From JAFEDN01 sp963712715 (GTDB taxonomy: Bacteria > Pseudomonadota > Gammaproteobacteria > Coxiellales > Coxiellaceae), in NCBI GenBank assembly GCA_963712715.1, contig CAVQJI010000013.1:17546-81545 (forward strand): a DNA stretch of 64,000 nt, read 5' to 3'. The notes beneath the pieces are model-generated. The model was not told the DNA's origin. It searched no databases and was given only the letters and a program-made list of their open reading frames with translations. Shown here piece by piece: positions 53,272 through 63,930 of the stretch. Both the position numbers and the translations under genes were made by a program. Within the stretch, counting starts at the first letter, position 1; each line of letters opens with the position of its first letter.

Positions 53272-56200
53272 TTATCTATTTTCTCCAGTGCCGGGAAGAT
53301 CTACCTCAGGGTCACCTCCTTCGTCGCTATTATCAGACTTTTTACTTTCCTGTGGGCTTTGGCTTAAGTCCTCCGTGGGGATGGCAGCAGCAAGTTCTTT
53401 AACCCTGCGCTCAGCCATCTGTTTCAATGTTTTAAACACATTGCTACCTTTATGGGGCTGTATTGCATCCGCATTGTCCGCACACAAATTTACCTCAGGA
53501 TCTTCTGTATGATTGGTATTATAACCTTGGGCAAAAGTATAAGTAGGATGAACTTTTGAAGGTCCCTGATCAGTCAGGGTACTCTTATCTACCAAGACCC
53601 GCAGCGTGATGTGCGTTAAAAACACTGGCCAGGGAACTTGCCACAGCATCTAATCTCTTGTTAAGATCCCCGGTATTCTGAGTATTCGATAATTCGCGTA
53701 AATCTGCCAACAAAGCACGCTCATGTACTGAAAGTTCTTTAGCTTCTTTTAACCATATGCCCAAAAAGGCCTTCTCACGCCCGCTGATCATCGCATAACG
53801 CTCATTAGCACTTTTACAGCCCAATGCGCCCATATCTAAAAATGCTGTCATCGGTTGAATTCAACAGGCCATATTCTAGCTCCAGATGTTTATTGTGCAC
53901 AAACATAATCTTTACTGCTTGCGCCACCAATTGCAGGATATTGTCCTTTTTACTGTCCAGATGAAATGCGACTGATGTTAATTCCTTCGGAGATAACTTT
54001 CCGGCAGGACCTTTTCTAAATTCTTCGAGCAGTTTTATGACTTCTTTACCTTCCGGAGATTTATTAAAATAAACTTGACCTTGCGGGCTATTATTTAAAA
54101 ATAACCGATATAATGTTTCTGCTTTTTCATAAAGCGCATGGATATTTCTATCCATACTTGAAGTCAGTCCGAGAATTTGATGCAGGCTGTTGAGTACACC
54201 CATCTCCGCCATTAATGCGGCTTCCGCGACAGGCAGGAAAAGTTTTTTAGAGACAGGATTCGACAAACTCATCCCGGATTTATTAATGGGTATGGCCTGT
54301 ACATACACAAAACGTGCGTCATGAGCGTGTAATTTATTTCTATTATAGATATGCGCCGATCTTAAAATAGAATCCGCATGCAACCGCTCTTTATTGGCGA
54401 AAAAAACCGGAAAGGATGTTAAAAGCCGGTATGTTCGTGGTTCTCCGCCGGGGTATTTATCGAATGATTCTTTTAATTTAACGACATTATCTTCAAGAGT
54501 AAGGATTTCCTTAAAGCGCTTTCCCGCTTTTTCAATGATGTATTTAGAAAATTCTTCAGTACGTTTAACAAAAGTTCCCCAAGTTTCTTGAGTTTTATTA
54601 TCAAATTCCCGAGGCAGTAAACTCAGGCGAGTTTTATGTCGATCTACCTCTTTAGCAGGTATGGTAACAGTGAAAGGGGCTCTCAAATGATGCCCCAGTA
54701 ATTTCCCGTTCTCTGCGAAATAGAAATGACAATACTCAACCCCTTCTTTCTTAAATCTGGATTCTAAAATGGTTGGGTCTTCTATTTCACGTGCTTTATC
54801 AACAAAAATTTTAGAATCCTGTTCCGAGTCAACTGCCGAAGTTGTAAATGGTCGTATATCATGGAGAACTTTTTGGTATGACGGGAGTTAGTTTCCTGCC
54901 TGTATGGAAGGCACTCTTAATTCAGGAAGTTTTCCAGGAATGGGTAAAACCTGATTATCCGACGTTAATCGAGTAGTCCATAAGTAACGTTGGGCCTGCT
55001 TATTGGCGCCGCGTTTTTTTCCATGTGCGGTGTTGTCTGTCCCTGTTATTCTGGCAGCCATATGGTTTTGGGGATCTGTAAAAAACTCATCATTGGTTGT
55101 AGAAGGGGTTTCTTGAAGAACGTCATTTAAATGCTCAATATCTTTTTCTTTAAGCTTTGAAAGATTTTCAAGTCTCTCACGATCTAGCGGGAGCTTCACT
55201 CGCCGCATATTCATTGACAAGTATTTGTAGACTCTTCCCCGTTAAGTCCACTCTGGCTTTAGCAAGCATTGGATTCAAAATTCTGGGATTAATTTGAAGC
55301 TCCGAAAGAAATTGATTTGAATTTCGACAACAATCAATCAAAATATCGTTATATGTATTCCAGATAAGTAAATCTAATCTTTTTAATACCTTTTTTTGAA
55401 TATGATCAGGTACTGGTTTTCCATCTTTACTTAATGTTAAAAAAATACGCTGGATAAACTTGATAACTTCATCATACAATGGATTAAGTTCATTACGTTT
55501 TTGAAATAATTGGAGCTGGATAGAGTCATGCGTTACGGATAGAAATATTTTTTTATAAACTTCAGGGATAGCCGTTTGAAATTTTTTATAGTTACCAAAA
55601 GCTATTCTACACTCGGTTATCGGACTGTGACTATACGGGTTTTTCTTTGATAGCTTATTTTCATTTGATTTCTTATCTTCAACAGGAACATGCATGATCG
55701 CAACGCCCGTTGGCGTAAAAAGAATATCTTCTAGTTTCGTTTTGAGAGCAGCATCTAACAATTCCTGTTGATAAGCAGCTTCTGCCAACATTTTTTTATT
55801 AAATTTCACCAGACTTTCCACTCTGGTAGTTGGATCAGAAAATTTAGCTAATTCCAGTTCTAAATTCTTTATACATTTGCTTATGGGACTATTTTCACCA
55901 CTCGCTTCCCGTAAATCAGAATACGTAATTGATTCATGCTTAAAATTAAGCAAAAAATCATAAGTGATCCCTCCAGGAGACTTTATTTGAGATTTGAGCT
56001 CCTCAAAAGCAGTCCAATAATTATTTTCTTCTTTTTTAGAATTTTTTATAGTACGGTCAATATTCTTAATGATACGATCCTTGAGCGAAATAAACGAGGA
56101 CGTTATCAATGCGTCAACGTCTAAAAAAAATTGCCAGGCTCTGGATTTACGGGAAAATGGTAATTTTTCTCGGTAACTTTGCAGATAATTCTTATATTTT

Positions 56201-57194
56201 TCAAGATTGAAATCCGGGGCTTCTAATTCTTTTTTTAGGCCATTAAAAAAATCTTTCTTTTTCTCGTTAAGACCAGGATCATTTTCCAAATATCGGTTAA
56301 TGTGAGACAAAGCTTTTCTAATATTTAAACGCTTGGAGGTTAGTTGAATTTCCTCTTTGTAATCAACTTCCTCAATTTTATTTTCTTCTTCATTGTCTTC
56401 TTCATCTTCATCTACGTTTTTATGAATATTTTTTTTAGTATTTTCGGAAAGTTCTTGATAAACCTTTGCCTGAATTGTTGGTGCGACTCTGAAAAAAAGA
56501 CCTGGATTACTTTCAACGACACGAGTGGCGAGGTTACTGGAAAATAAAGCATCCACAACGGCTTGTTTTTCTGAAGACATCTGTTTATCTTTTAAAAAAC
56601 CAATTAACCCCTTTTCTATTTTCAAATCGTTCTTTTCACTTTTTTGATGCAGCTTTTCAAGAAAAAAAGGCAAATAGTTTGGATAATTTTTAACTAAATA
56701 AGTACATATCTCGGAAAATTTATTTATCCATTGATTATCATCTGTTATAGCCTGAAGACGCTGCACAAGATCACAAGGTTTATCAAACTCGCCCCGAAAT
56801 AATCGGGTCGCCATCTCTGAATCAAGTTTTGTCAATTTCAGTGGATCATTTTCAAAATTTTTCTGAAGTTTTTCCTCTATAATTTTTTTATTAGTGTCAT
56901 CCATACCCCGGTCAATAATAGCAGTCATCTCAGCTCGCGAAAGATCCACGCCCAGTTCTGCAAAAAGAGATTTTACGGTTTAGAAGCCTCGCTATCGACA
57001 TTAAATCCGATTTGTTTTTTAAAAGGAGTATTTTTCTCCTCAGCAATAACGTCGACCAAAGTCTTCACACAAAGATTTCCATCATTATGTAACCCTTTTA
57101 TTCGAGAAAGGAGATAATATTTTGAAGACGTTGAATGATGATTTTTTAAATAACGCTCAATTCTACCTTCTAATTTTTCTGATATAATAGACAT
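53272..57194 (-). pseudogene. Decayed large effector-like gene, about 1300 codons
   Basis: Six consecutive frames on one strand read as one protein. 57194-56973 (MSIISEKLEGRIERYLKNHH) shifts to 56949-55177 via KSLFAELGVDLSRAEM. Another shift near 55200 leads to 55220-54888, which ends in TAA (54888) but continues in the same frame (LPSYQKVLHDIRPF) into 54686-53814. Shifts near 53830 and 53620 join the last two segments. Five disruptions mean it is dead. The product would be long, charged and helical with no signal peptide or family I recognise; the tail is Ser/Asp/Glu rich. Downstream bases 53109-53271 hold no gene. Confidence 0.8.
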
Positions 57195-57273
57195 TTAATC
57201 CCCATTTTCTATTCTTTAATAATAGGGATATTATAAAAGGTTATTCTTAAGGGAATATTAGATAGGGCCTATT

Positions 57274-58713
57274 TCAAGGCGGGCAGGACTGATAGCCGCC
57301 GCCCAGGGCTTTAATCAGCTGAATACTGGCCAGATGACGGCGGACCCGGATATCTATCGTGGATAATTGGGCCTGCAGAGCGGTGTTTTGAATGATGTAG
57401 ACGTCAAGATAAGTGGTTAAACCGTCTTTATAACGATACATGGCCTGGTCGAAGGCCCGGTTCGCGGCCATGGCGGCGATGGTTTCCGTGTGGTTTTCCT
57501 GATCGAGCTGGCGGATCGCTACCAGACTGTCCTCCACTTCACGGTATGCCGTCAGCACTGTCTGACGGTAATTCGCCACTGCCTCAAAATATTGGGCGGA
57601 GGCCTGGCGCGATAATGCTATTAACCTGCCGCCATCAAATATGGTTTGGGTAATGAGCGGCATGCTGCCGTTATTTAATAACGCGGAAGACGTCGTCGGT
57701 CCCAGCGCCCAGACCAGACTGGAGCCTTTAAATAGTTTGCCAAAGGTGGCGCTTTCAAATCCCAGAGCGGCGGATAAGTTGAACGCGGGAAAAAACGCGG
57801 CCCGCGCCACGCCGATCTGAAAATTCGCAGCCTGCACTCGCAATTCGGCTTCGGCCACGTCGGGCCTGCGCTCCAGTAATGTCGAAGGCAGAGCGGGGGC
57901 GATGGTCACCCATTTGGGCTTAAATGGCGCTTTTTTTATAGTAAACGTAGCGGGAGGATGCCCCATTAATACGGCAATCGCGTGTTCCAGTTGCGCGCGT
58001 TGCAGTCGTGTGTCCGCAGCCAATGTTTTCGCAGTATTGAGCTGGTTAATAGCCTGATCGACATCCGAAACGGAAACCGCTCCGCCCCGGTAACGCTGAC
58101 GCGTTAAATAAAGCGCTTTTTCATAAACGTGGACAATGGTATCCAACACTTCCAGGATAGCGTCATCACCCCGCAGAGTAAAATAATCGCTGGCCAATTC
58201 GGCGCGCAAACTCAGGTCGATGGCTGCCAGATCAGCGGCGCTAGCCTCGGCAAGACTTTTAGCGGCTGCGACTGAATTACGCACTCGCCCCCAGACGTCG
58301 AGTTCATACGTGAGATTCATCGACAGTAAAATATCGTTATAAAGGCGAACACTCAACGGATTGGCTACGTTTTTCGATGTGTGTTGACGGTTAAGATTAA
58401 ACACGCCAATAATACTGGGAAATAATGCTGAACGCTGCTCCGCTAATATGGCGCGGGCTTCCTCATATCGGGCAAGCGCTGACTGCAAATTTTGATTATT
58501 GACTGCGACTTGCGCTTCGAGCTCATTGAGCACAGGATCTGCGTACATCATCCACCAGGGACCGCGATCCAGGACCGCGCTGCCGGGATTGGCCCGAAGC
58601 CAAAGACCACTCTCTTTATAAGCAGACGGAACCTCTAGCGGAGGCCGCTGATACCGTGGCGCGAACGAACATCCGCAGAGCACTATCACCAGCGAAATAA
58701 GTACATATTTCAT
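57274..58713 (-). CDS. Outer membrane efflux lipoprotein (NodT/TolC family)
   Basis: The 479-residue protein begins with a lipoprotein signal (MKYVLISLVIVLCGCS, acylated Cys15) and NodT-family blocks: APRYQRPPLEVPSAYKE, DVDQAINQLNTAKTLAAD, LLERRPDVAEAELRVQAANF and IGVARAAFFPAFNLSAALG. It forms the trimeric outer membrane tunnel of the RND pump encoded upstream. Overlaps the adaptor gene by 4 bases. No terminator recognised after it. Confidence 0.93.
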   Translation of the reverse strand: MKYVLISLVIVLCGCSFAPRYQRPPLEVPSAYKESGLWLRANPGSAVLDRGPWWMMYADPVLNELEAQVAVNNQNLQSALARYEEARAILAEQRSALFPSIIGVFNLNRQHTSKNVANPLSVRLYNDILLSMNLTYELDVWGRVRNSVAAAKSLAEASAADLAAIDLSLRAELASDYFTLRGDDAILEVLDTIVHVYEKALYLTRQRYRGGAVSVSDVDQAINQLNTAKTLAADTRLQRAQLEHAIAVLMGHPPATFTIKKAPFKPKWVTIAPALPSTLLERRPDVAEAELRVQAANFQIGVARAAFFPAFNLSAALGFESATFGKLFKGSSLVWALGPTTSSALLNNGSMPLITQTIFDGGRLIALSRQASAQYFEAVANYRQTVLTAYREVEDSLVAIRQLDQENHTETIAAMAANRAFDQAMYRYKDGLTTYLDVYIIQNTALQAQLSTIDIRVRRHLASIQLIKALGGGYQSCPP

Positions 58714-59882
58714 TTTTTCACAGCTTTTTTTGTGGTATGAGAAGACACAATATGCACTTTTTCCCCGGGAAATATCGAATCAGGCGGATTCACTATAACA
58801 GATTCGCCTGAATGGAGACCGGAGACGATTTCAACGCTGTCGCCAAAATCACGCCCAATCGTAATCGGTTTGAGCAGGACCTTGCTGTCCTTATCAATGG
58901 TAGCCACCTGCATTCCTTGGGAACGAAAAATAAGTGTATTCACCGGCAAACGCACCGCGTGATTATTCACAGGAATAATCAGGTGAGTTTCGGTGTAGCC
59001 TCCGGCCAATAATTGATAATCAGCATTGTCTATCGCAAATTCCGCCAACAAAGTCCGGTCATTTGGATCAATCGCTTTCGCGGTATCGAGTAATTTGGCG
59101 GTATACGTCTTGTCAGGATGTTCGGTAAAATACAGTTTAGCCGTAAAATCAGGCACAATTTTCGCGGAATAGAATTGCGGAATTCTAATATAAACCCGTA
59201 AACGATTAGACTGTACCAGACGAAAAAGCGGCACTGTGCCACTGCTTCCCGCATTAATTAACCGGCCAATATCCGTGTTGCGGGACATAATCACACCGTC
59301 GAAAGGAGCGATCACCCGTTCATAACTAACCAGTTCGCGCAACCGGTCGCGATTCGCGCGAGTTGAATTAACGATGGCCGCGGTGGCTTTTTCACTGCTG
59401 ATTTTCTCTTCAGTTTCCTGGTGTGAAACCGAATCTGTTTTTAATAAATTTCTCCATCGATCCGCGGTAGTGTGCGCGATATAATAATTCGCTTGCGCGG
59501 TGACTAAATCGGCTTCTGTCTGGCGCAATTGAGCGTCCACCTCGGGTGCGGAGATAAGCGCTAACAGATCGCCGGTGTGCACATGCGCGCCGATATCGAC
59601 CATCCACCGGATCAGATAACCATTGGTTCGCGCATAAATAGTCGCATCGTGCCACGCCGTTACATTTCCCGGCAACACAATTTCTTCATTGACAGATTCG
59701 GCAGCGGCCTTAATCACCGCGACATTAATCGACGCTTGACGGTTAGTCACTCGTCGCAATTTTCTAAATTCAATCATCCGGTAACCAATGCCGATAATCG
59801 CGATGATGAGCATAATGATAATGACGATAATCACTCCGCGGAGAAATTTCTTCGAAAACTGTTTATCGGTCTGTGGTTTCAT
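58710..59882 (-). CDS. RND efflux periplasmic adaptor subunit (membrane fusion protein)
   Basis: Start set at ATG 59882 (MKPQTDKQ), 8 bases after AGGA. The 390-residue protein has an N-terminal membrane anchor (VIIVIIIMLIIAIIGIGYRM), biotinyl-lipoyl halves (IYARTNGYLIRWMVDIGAHV, VHTGDLLALI), coiled-coil hairpin (QLRQTEADLVTAQANYYIAH) and YERVIAPFDGVIMSRNTDIG. It links pump and tunnel. Overlaps the permease by 20 bases and the outer membrane factor by 4, so all three are co-translated. Confidence 0.93.
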   Translation of the reverse strand: MKPQTDKQFSKKFLRGVIIVIIIMLIIAIIGIGYRMIEFRKLRRVTNRQASINVAVIKAAAESVNEEIVLPGNVTAWHDATIYARTNGYLIRWMVDIGAHVHTGDLLALISAPEVDAQLRQTEADLVTAQANYYIAHTTADRWRNLLKTDSVSHQETEEKISSEKATAAIVNSTRANRDRLRELVSYERVIAPFDGVIMSRNTDIGRLINAGSSGTVPLFRLVQSNRLRVYIRIPQFYSAKIVPDFTAKLYFTEHPDKTYTAKLLDTAKAIDPNDRTLLAEFAIDNADYQLLAGGYTETHLIIPVNNHAVRLPVNTLIFRSQGMQVATIDKDSKVLLKPITIGRDFGDSVEIVSGLHSGESVIVNPPDSIFPGEKVHIVSSHTTKKAVKK

Positions 59883-62800
59883 CAGAAATCCTTTTCTTTC
59901 TGTCATGGATCAAACAAAAAACCGTGGGGACAAAAAATAATGTGGCTATCGTTGCAAAAATTAAACCTCCAATCACTGCGCGTCCTAAAGGAGCGTTCTG
60001 CTCTCCACCAGCGCCCAGTCCCAACGCCATCGGCGACATGCCGATAATCATCGCCAGCGCCGTCATCAGCACTGGCCTAATGCGGGTAAATCCTGCCGAA
60101 AGAGCTGCCGCTATTACTTCATTGTTATTTTCACTCAGGTATTGTCGCGCAAAACTCACCAACAGAATACTATTGGCTGTGCCTAAACCCATGCACATGA
60201 TGGCGCCGGTCAGAGCCGGAACGCTCAAACTGGTATGCGTTAAAAATAACATCCAGGCGATACCGGCAAGGCTGGCCGGTAAAGCGGTTAGTATAATAAA
60301 AGGATCTACCCAGGATTGGAAATTAACGACAATTAAAAAATAAACCAGAATAACCGCAAATAAAAGGCCAAAGTATAAACTTTTAAAAGAAGTGACCTGC
60401 GTTTGCATTTGTCCGCGTGCATTAACGACAGAACCTTTGGGAAGATTTTTTGTGGTGGCCGAAATAATACTATTCACATCGTGGGCCACGCTGCCAAGGT
60501 CACGATCCTGCACCGCGGCAAAAATATCAATGACAGGCTGCACATTGTAATGAGATTCCACCACCGAGCTAAAACTGCGATTTATCGTGGATAGCGCGCC
60601 TAAAATTTGTAATTTCCCCATACCGGGCATACTGGTCAACGGAATATTTTGCAACGCCTGCAATGAATCCAGACGATATTGAGGCGTTTGCGTGACTATG
60701 GGGTAGGAAACGCCGTTTTTGGTATCCAGCCAAAATGTAGGCGTCGTTTGAAAGCTGCCGGAAAGGGAAATCAGCATATTATTGGCGATATCAAATTGAG
60801 TGAGGCCCAACTCTTTGGCCAGAGTTCTGTCGACATTGAGATTTAACTGCGGGTAATTATAAGCCTGGTGGATATGTGCATCGACGACACCAGGAACGTG
60901 TTTAATTTTATCCAGTAGCAATGCCGCGTACTGGCGGTTCTGCTCAGTATTCAATCCCACGACCTGTAAATCAATCGGTGCAGGCAATCCAAAATTAAGA
61001 ATCTGTCCAACCATATCCGCGGGTAGAAACGCAAAATTAACTCCAGGAAATTTTTCGGGTAATAGTAATCTCAATTTACGAATATACGAGGCGACGGCAT
61101 GATGTTTTTTTTGCAATGAAATTAAAATATCGGCATCCGATGGACCCACCGTGCCCGAATTGCTATAGGAAAGATTGATGCCGCTGACCGGCAATCCAAC
61201 ATTATCGACGATGGTGCTCAACTCTCCGGCGGGAATAATCTGACGAATAAAATTGTCCACTTCCGCACTAATTTTTGCAGTTTCTTCAACGCGCATACCC
61301 GTCGGAGCCTGCAGATGCAGTTTCATTTGACCTGAATCGACCTCTGGAAAAAAATCACTGCCTAACCACGGTAACAGGATAAGTAAAGAAATCACAATAA
61401 TAGCTGAAAATACAATAATAAAAATTTTTCTGTGAATAATCGCTATTTCCAGCAGATCACGGTAATTCTTTCTAAAGTTTTGAAAATGGCGGTCAAAGGC
61501 AGGATGTATCCGCGCTAACAAATTGGCTGATTTACCGTTGTTATTCTCTGCTGGAATGCGTTTATGCAGCCAGTATTTCGCCAGCGTCGCCACCAGCGTT
61601 CTGGATAGAATATAAGAAACCAGCATGGCGAATATAACCGCCTCGGCTAAAGGGGTAAATAAATAATGGGCTACTCCGCTTAAGAAAAACATAGGCACAA
61701 AAACGATGCAGATGCATAAGGTAGAAACCAGCGCCGGAACGGCAATCTGGCGTGCGCCATCGAGAATAGCGGTTTCAACCTCTTTTCCCTGATCGAGATT
61801 CCAGTTGATATTTTCAATGGCGACAGTGGCGTCATCAACCAGAATTCCCACCGCCAGCGCTAAACCACCCAAAGTCATGATATTCAGAGTGGCTCCCAAC
61901 TGTGAAAAAATAATAATGGAAGCCAGAATCGACAATGGGATGGAAATAACAATAATTAAAGTGCTTCGCCAACTGCCCACGAATAACAGGATCATCAATC
62001 CCGTGAGCATCGCGGCCAGAACGCCCTCCCGCGCCAGATCATTAATAGCCGCTTTCACAAAGATGGATTGGTCGCCAAATACTTTTAAATTTAACTCTGG
62101 AGGCAGGCTTTCCATGACTTTAGGCAAAAGAGCTTTCACCTGATTGATAATATCGAGAGTTGAGGCGCCGCTGACTTTTTGAATAGTCATTAACACCGCT
62201 CGGGTTCCATTAAAATTGACGATATTGGTTTGCGGAGGTGAGCCGTTAAGAACATGACCCACATCGTGAACGTACAAAACCGTGCCCTTCTGATTTTTAA
62301 CGGGTAAATCATTCAGATCATTCAGTACTACCGGGCTGCCGTTCAGTTTTATAAAATATTCATAAAGGTCTATTTTTTCCGTGCCGGCGGGCAGGATAAG
62401 ATTTTGATTATCAATGGCGGCGTTGACATCCTGGGCGGAAACATCGTAAGCCTGCATTGCCCGGGGATTAAGATCTACCTGAACCTGACGCACTTTTCCT
62501 CCATACGGATAAGGCAATGCCGCCCCCTGCACCACCGCTAATTGCGTGCGTAAAAAATTGTTGCCCAAATCATTCAGCTGCTGCTCGGTTAATTTCGGGC
62601 TGGAAAGAACCAGTTGCATAATGGGAACCGACGAAGCATTGTAGCTTAAGATCAGCGGCGGTAACGTTCCCGGGGGCAAATTCTTCAGTAAGGTTTGAGA
62701 AATGGCCGTTACCTGGCTTAAAGCGGTGGCTATATTGACCGAAGGGTAGAAAAAGATTTTAGTCACGCTGACGCCGATCAGGGATTGAGATTCAATATGT

Positions 62801-63036
62801 TGAATATCATTGACCGTCGTGGTCAGCGCCCGCTCAAAAATACTGGTAATCCTTCCAGCCATTTCTACAGGCAGTAACCCCGTGTAGCTCCATACGACGC
62901 TGACCACGGGGATTTTAATATTGGGAAAAATATCTTTCGGAGTTTTTAAAATGCTCAAAACACCAAAAATTAACAGCATAATGGCTAATACAATGAAAGT
63001 ATAAGGCCTCGTCAGCGCAATCCGTACAAACCACAT
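59863..63036 (-). CDS. RND-family efflux permease
   Basis: The 1057-residue proton-driven pump has twelve predicted transmembrane helices in two halves. MWFVRIALTRPYTFIVLAIM opens helix 1; GILVDDATVAIENINWNLDQ near residue 400 holds the paired Asp of the proton relay, and LVNAPLGRAVIGGL-type sequence (NAPLGRAVIGGLIFATIATL) marks the second half. Periplasmic porter domain blocks include GMRVEETAKISAEVDNFI. Substrate class not predictable; multidrug rather than metal is more likely as the metal-pump motif is absent. First gene of the operon; about 210 bases of spacer upstream. Confidence 0.93.
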   Translation of the reverse strand: MWFVRIALTRPYTFIVLAIMLLIFGVLSILKTPKDIFPNIKIPVVSVVWSYTGLLPVEMAGRITSIFERALTTTVNDIQHIESQSLIGVSVTKIFFYPSVNIATALSQVTAISQTLLKNLPPGTLPPLILSYNASSVPIMQLVLSSPKLTEQQLNDLGNNFLRTQLAVVQGAALPYPYGGKVRQVQVDLNPRAMQAYDVSAQDVNAAIDNQNLILPAGTEKIDLYEYFIKLNGSPVVLNDLNDLPVKNQKGTVLYVHDVGHVLNGSPPQTNIVNFNGTRAVLMTIQKVSGASTLDIINQVKALLPKVMESLPPELNLKVFGDQSIFVKAAINDLAREGVLAAMLTGLMILLFVGSWRSTLIIVISIPLSILASIIIFSQLGATLNIMTLGGLALAVGILVDDATVAIENINWNLDQGKEVETAILDGARQIAVPALVSTLCICIVFVPMFFLSGVAHYLFTPLAEAVIFAMLVSYILSRTLVATLAKYWLHKRIPAENNNGKSANLLARIHPAFDRHFQNFRKNYRDLLEIAIIHRKIFIIVFSAIIVISLLILLPWLGSDFFPEVDSGQMKLHLQAPTGMRVEETAKISAEVDNFIRQIIPAGELSTIVDNVGLPVSGINLSYSNSGTVGPSDADILISLQKKHHAVASYIRKLRLLLPEKFPGVNFAFLPADMVGQILNFGLPAPIDLQVVGLNTEQNRQYAALLLDKIKHVPGVVDAHIHQAYNYPQLNLNVDRTLAKELGLTQFDIANNMLISLSGSFQTTPTFWLDTKNGVSYPIVTQTPQYRLDSLQALQNIPLTSMPGMGKLQILGALSTINRSFSSVVESHYNVQPVIDIFAAVQDRDLGSVAHDVNSIISATTKNLPKGSVVNARGQMQTQVTSFKSLYFGLLFAVILVYFLIVVNFQSWVDPFIILTALPASLAGIAWMLFLTHTSLSVPALTGAIMCMGLGTANSILLVSFARQYLSENNNEVIAAALSAGFTRIRPVLMTALAMIIGMSPMALGLGAGGEQNAPLGRAVIGGLIFATIATLFFVPTVFCLIHDRKKRISDETTDR

Positions 63037-63250
63037 GTCTTCTCCATTGACCAGTTATCCACGATGAGCGGAATATTATGACATTTTTGCTTCAATTTTG
63101 GCAAAGAAATCCTGGATGGGATCTTCCTGAATAACTGAAGGATGGGAATTACTTTCCTGATCTTTTGGATTTAAACATGTCTTTTCTATGATACTATAAT
63201 TTAAGAGGCCGCTATCAGAAAAGCAAATTACCCATACACTGCAGACTGCC

Positions 63251-63327
63251 AGGGTCTGTTGACATTTCACTGTCATTGCGACTGCGAGCGGAGCGTGGCA
63301 GGAAGCAATCCAGAGGATTTAAACAAA
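63251..63327 (+). repeat. Left inverted end (family A related)
   Basis: AGGGTCTGTTGACATTTCAC then TGTCATTGCGACTGCGAGCG and AAGCAATCCAGAGGATTTAA. Pairs with 63799-63862. Confidence 0.85.
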
Positions 63328-63435
63328 GTCAGTGCTGACATTTCGTTGCTCCAACATCAAAAATTTAATCGTTGATCTTCAAAAAATAAACTGTAGGAAG
63401 GGACCTAATTCAGGATGCAAAAATCAGTCTTCAGA

Positions 63436-63729
63436 CTACAACAATGTTCCATACAAATCATGCCATTCTGGATTGACGCTTTCAATCATCATTAATTTCT
63501 TTTTTCTAGAACCGGCTTTTATCTGCTTTTCTCGCTCAATAGCGGTAATCATATCTTCAAATTGCTCGTAATAAACCAGTTGCTTACACTGATATTTCTT
63601 TGAAAATCCATCAACAATGCCCTCTTTATGTTGGTATACACGTTTTATTAAATCACTGGTAACGCCGGTATACAATGTACCTTTACGTTTATTGGCCATA
63701 ATATAAACTGCCGATTGACGATTAAGCAT
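63436..63729 (-). CDS. Small GIY-YIG endonuclease (UPF0213 type)
   Basis: The 97-residue protein is a bare GIY-YIG nuclease: SAVYIMANKRKGTLYTGVTS with Tyr9 and Tyr20, DLIKRVYQHKEG with Arg30, and AIEREKQIKAG with the metal-binding Glu near 67. No DNA-recognition domain is attached. Homing endonucleases and repair enzymes use this fold to nick or cut DNA. The position between two inverted copies of the palindromic repeat suggests it acts on those sequences. Genes of this type are often seen beside short repeats in other genomes, from general knowledge. Confidence 0.85.
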   Translation of the reverse strand: MLNRQSAVYIMANKRKGTLYTGVTSDLIKRVYQHKEGIVDGFSKKYQCKQLVYYEQFEDMITAIEREKQIKAGSRKKKLMMIESVNPEWHDLYGTLL

Positions 63730-63798
63730 ATAGAATTCCTGAAAAACAATTTCTAGACGATATTTTCTAGCAAATTATTAAAAAATCAAACCGGTAAA

Positions 63799-63862
63799 TT
63801 TGTTTAAATCCTCTGGATTGCTTCGCTTCGCTCGCAATGACGGTGAAATGTTAACAGACCCT
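63799..63862 (-). repeat. Right inverted end (family A related)
   Basis: On the minus strand AGGGTCTGTTAACATTTCAC then CGTCATTGCGAGCGAAGCGA and AAGCAATCCAGAGGATTTAA; the inverse of 63251-63327 with a short internal deletion. Confidence 0.85.
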
Positions 63863-63930
63863 ATTCAAACCAACAGGGCTCCCGCATTAAAATTTGTACA
63901 AAAATGGTTATTTTGAGTGTAAATACATCA

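Larger units (their letters stand above)
63251..63862. mobile_element. GIY-YIG nuclease gene bounded by inverted palindromic repeats
   Basis: The left end (63251-63327) and the inverted right end (63799-63862) are near-identical: both contain AGGGTCTGTT, CATTTCAC, GTCATTGCGA, then AAGCAATCCAGAGGATTTAA. The ends include the family A palindrome motif, with the left copy carrying a few extra bases in its middle. The only good gene inside is the GIY-YIG nuclease at 63436-63729. This has the build of a small mobile unit about 612 bases long; no flanking target duplication was evident by eye. Confidence 0.55.

Noticed and set aside
63076..63276. 66-codon minus-strand frame upstream of the RND operon
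   Set aside because: It begins inside the inverted end of the GIY-YIG unit and shows no family features; not supported enough to list as a gene.
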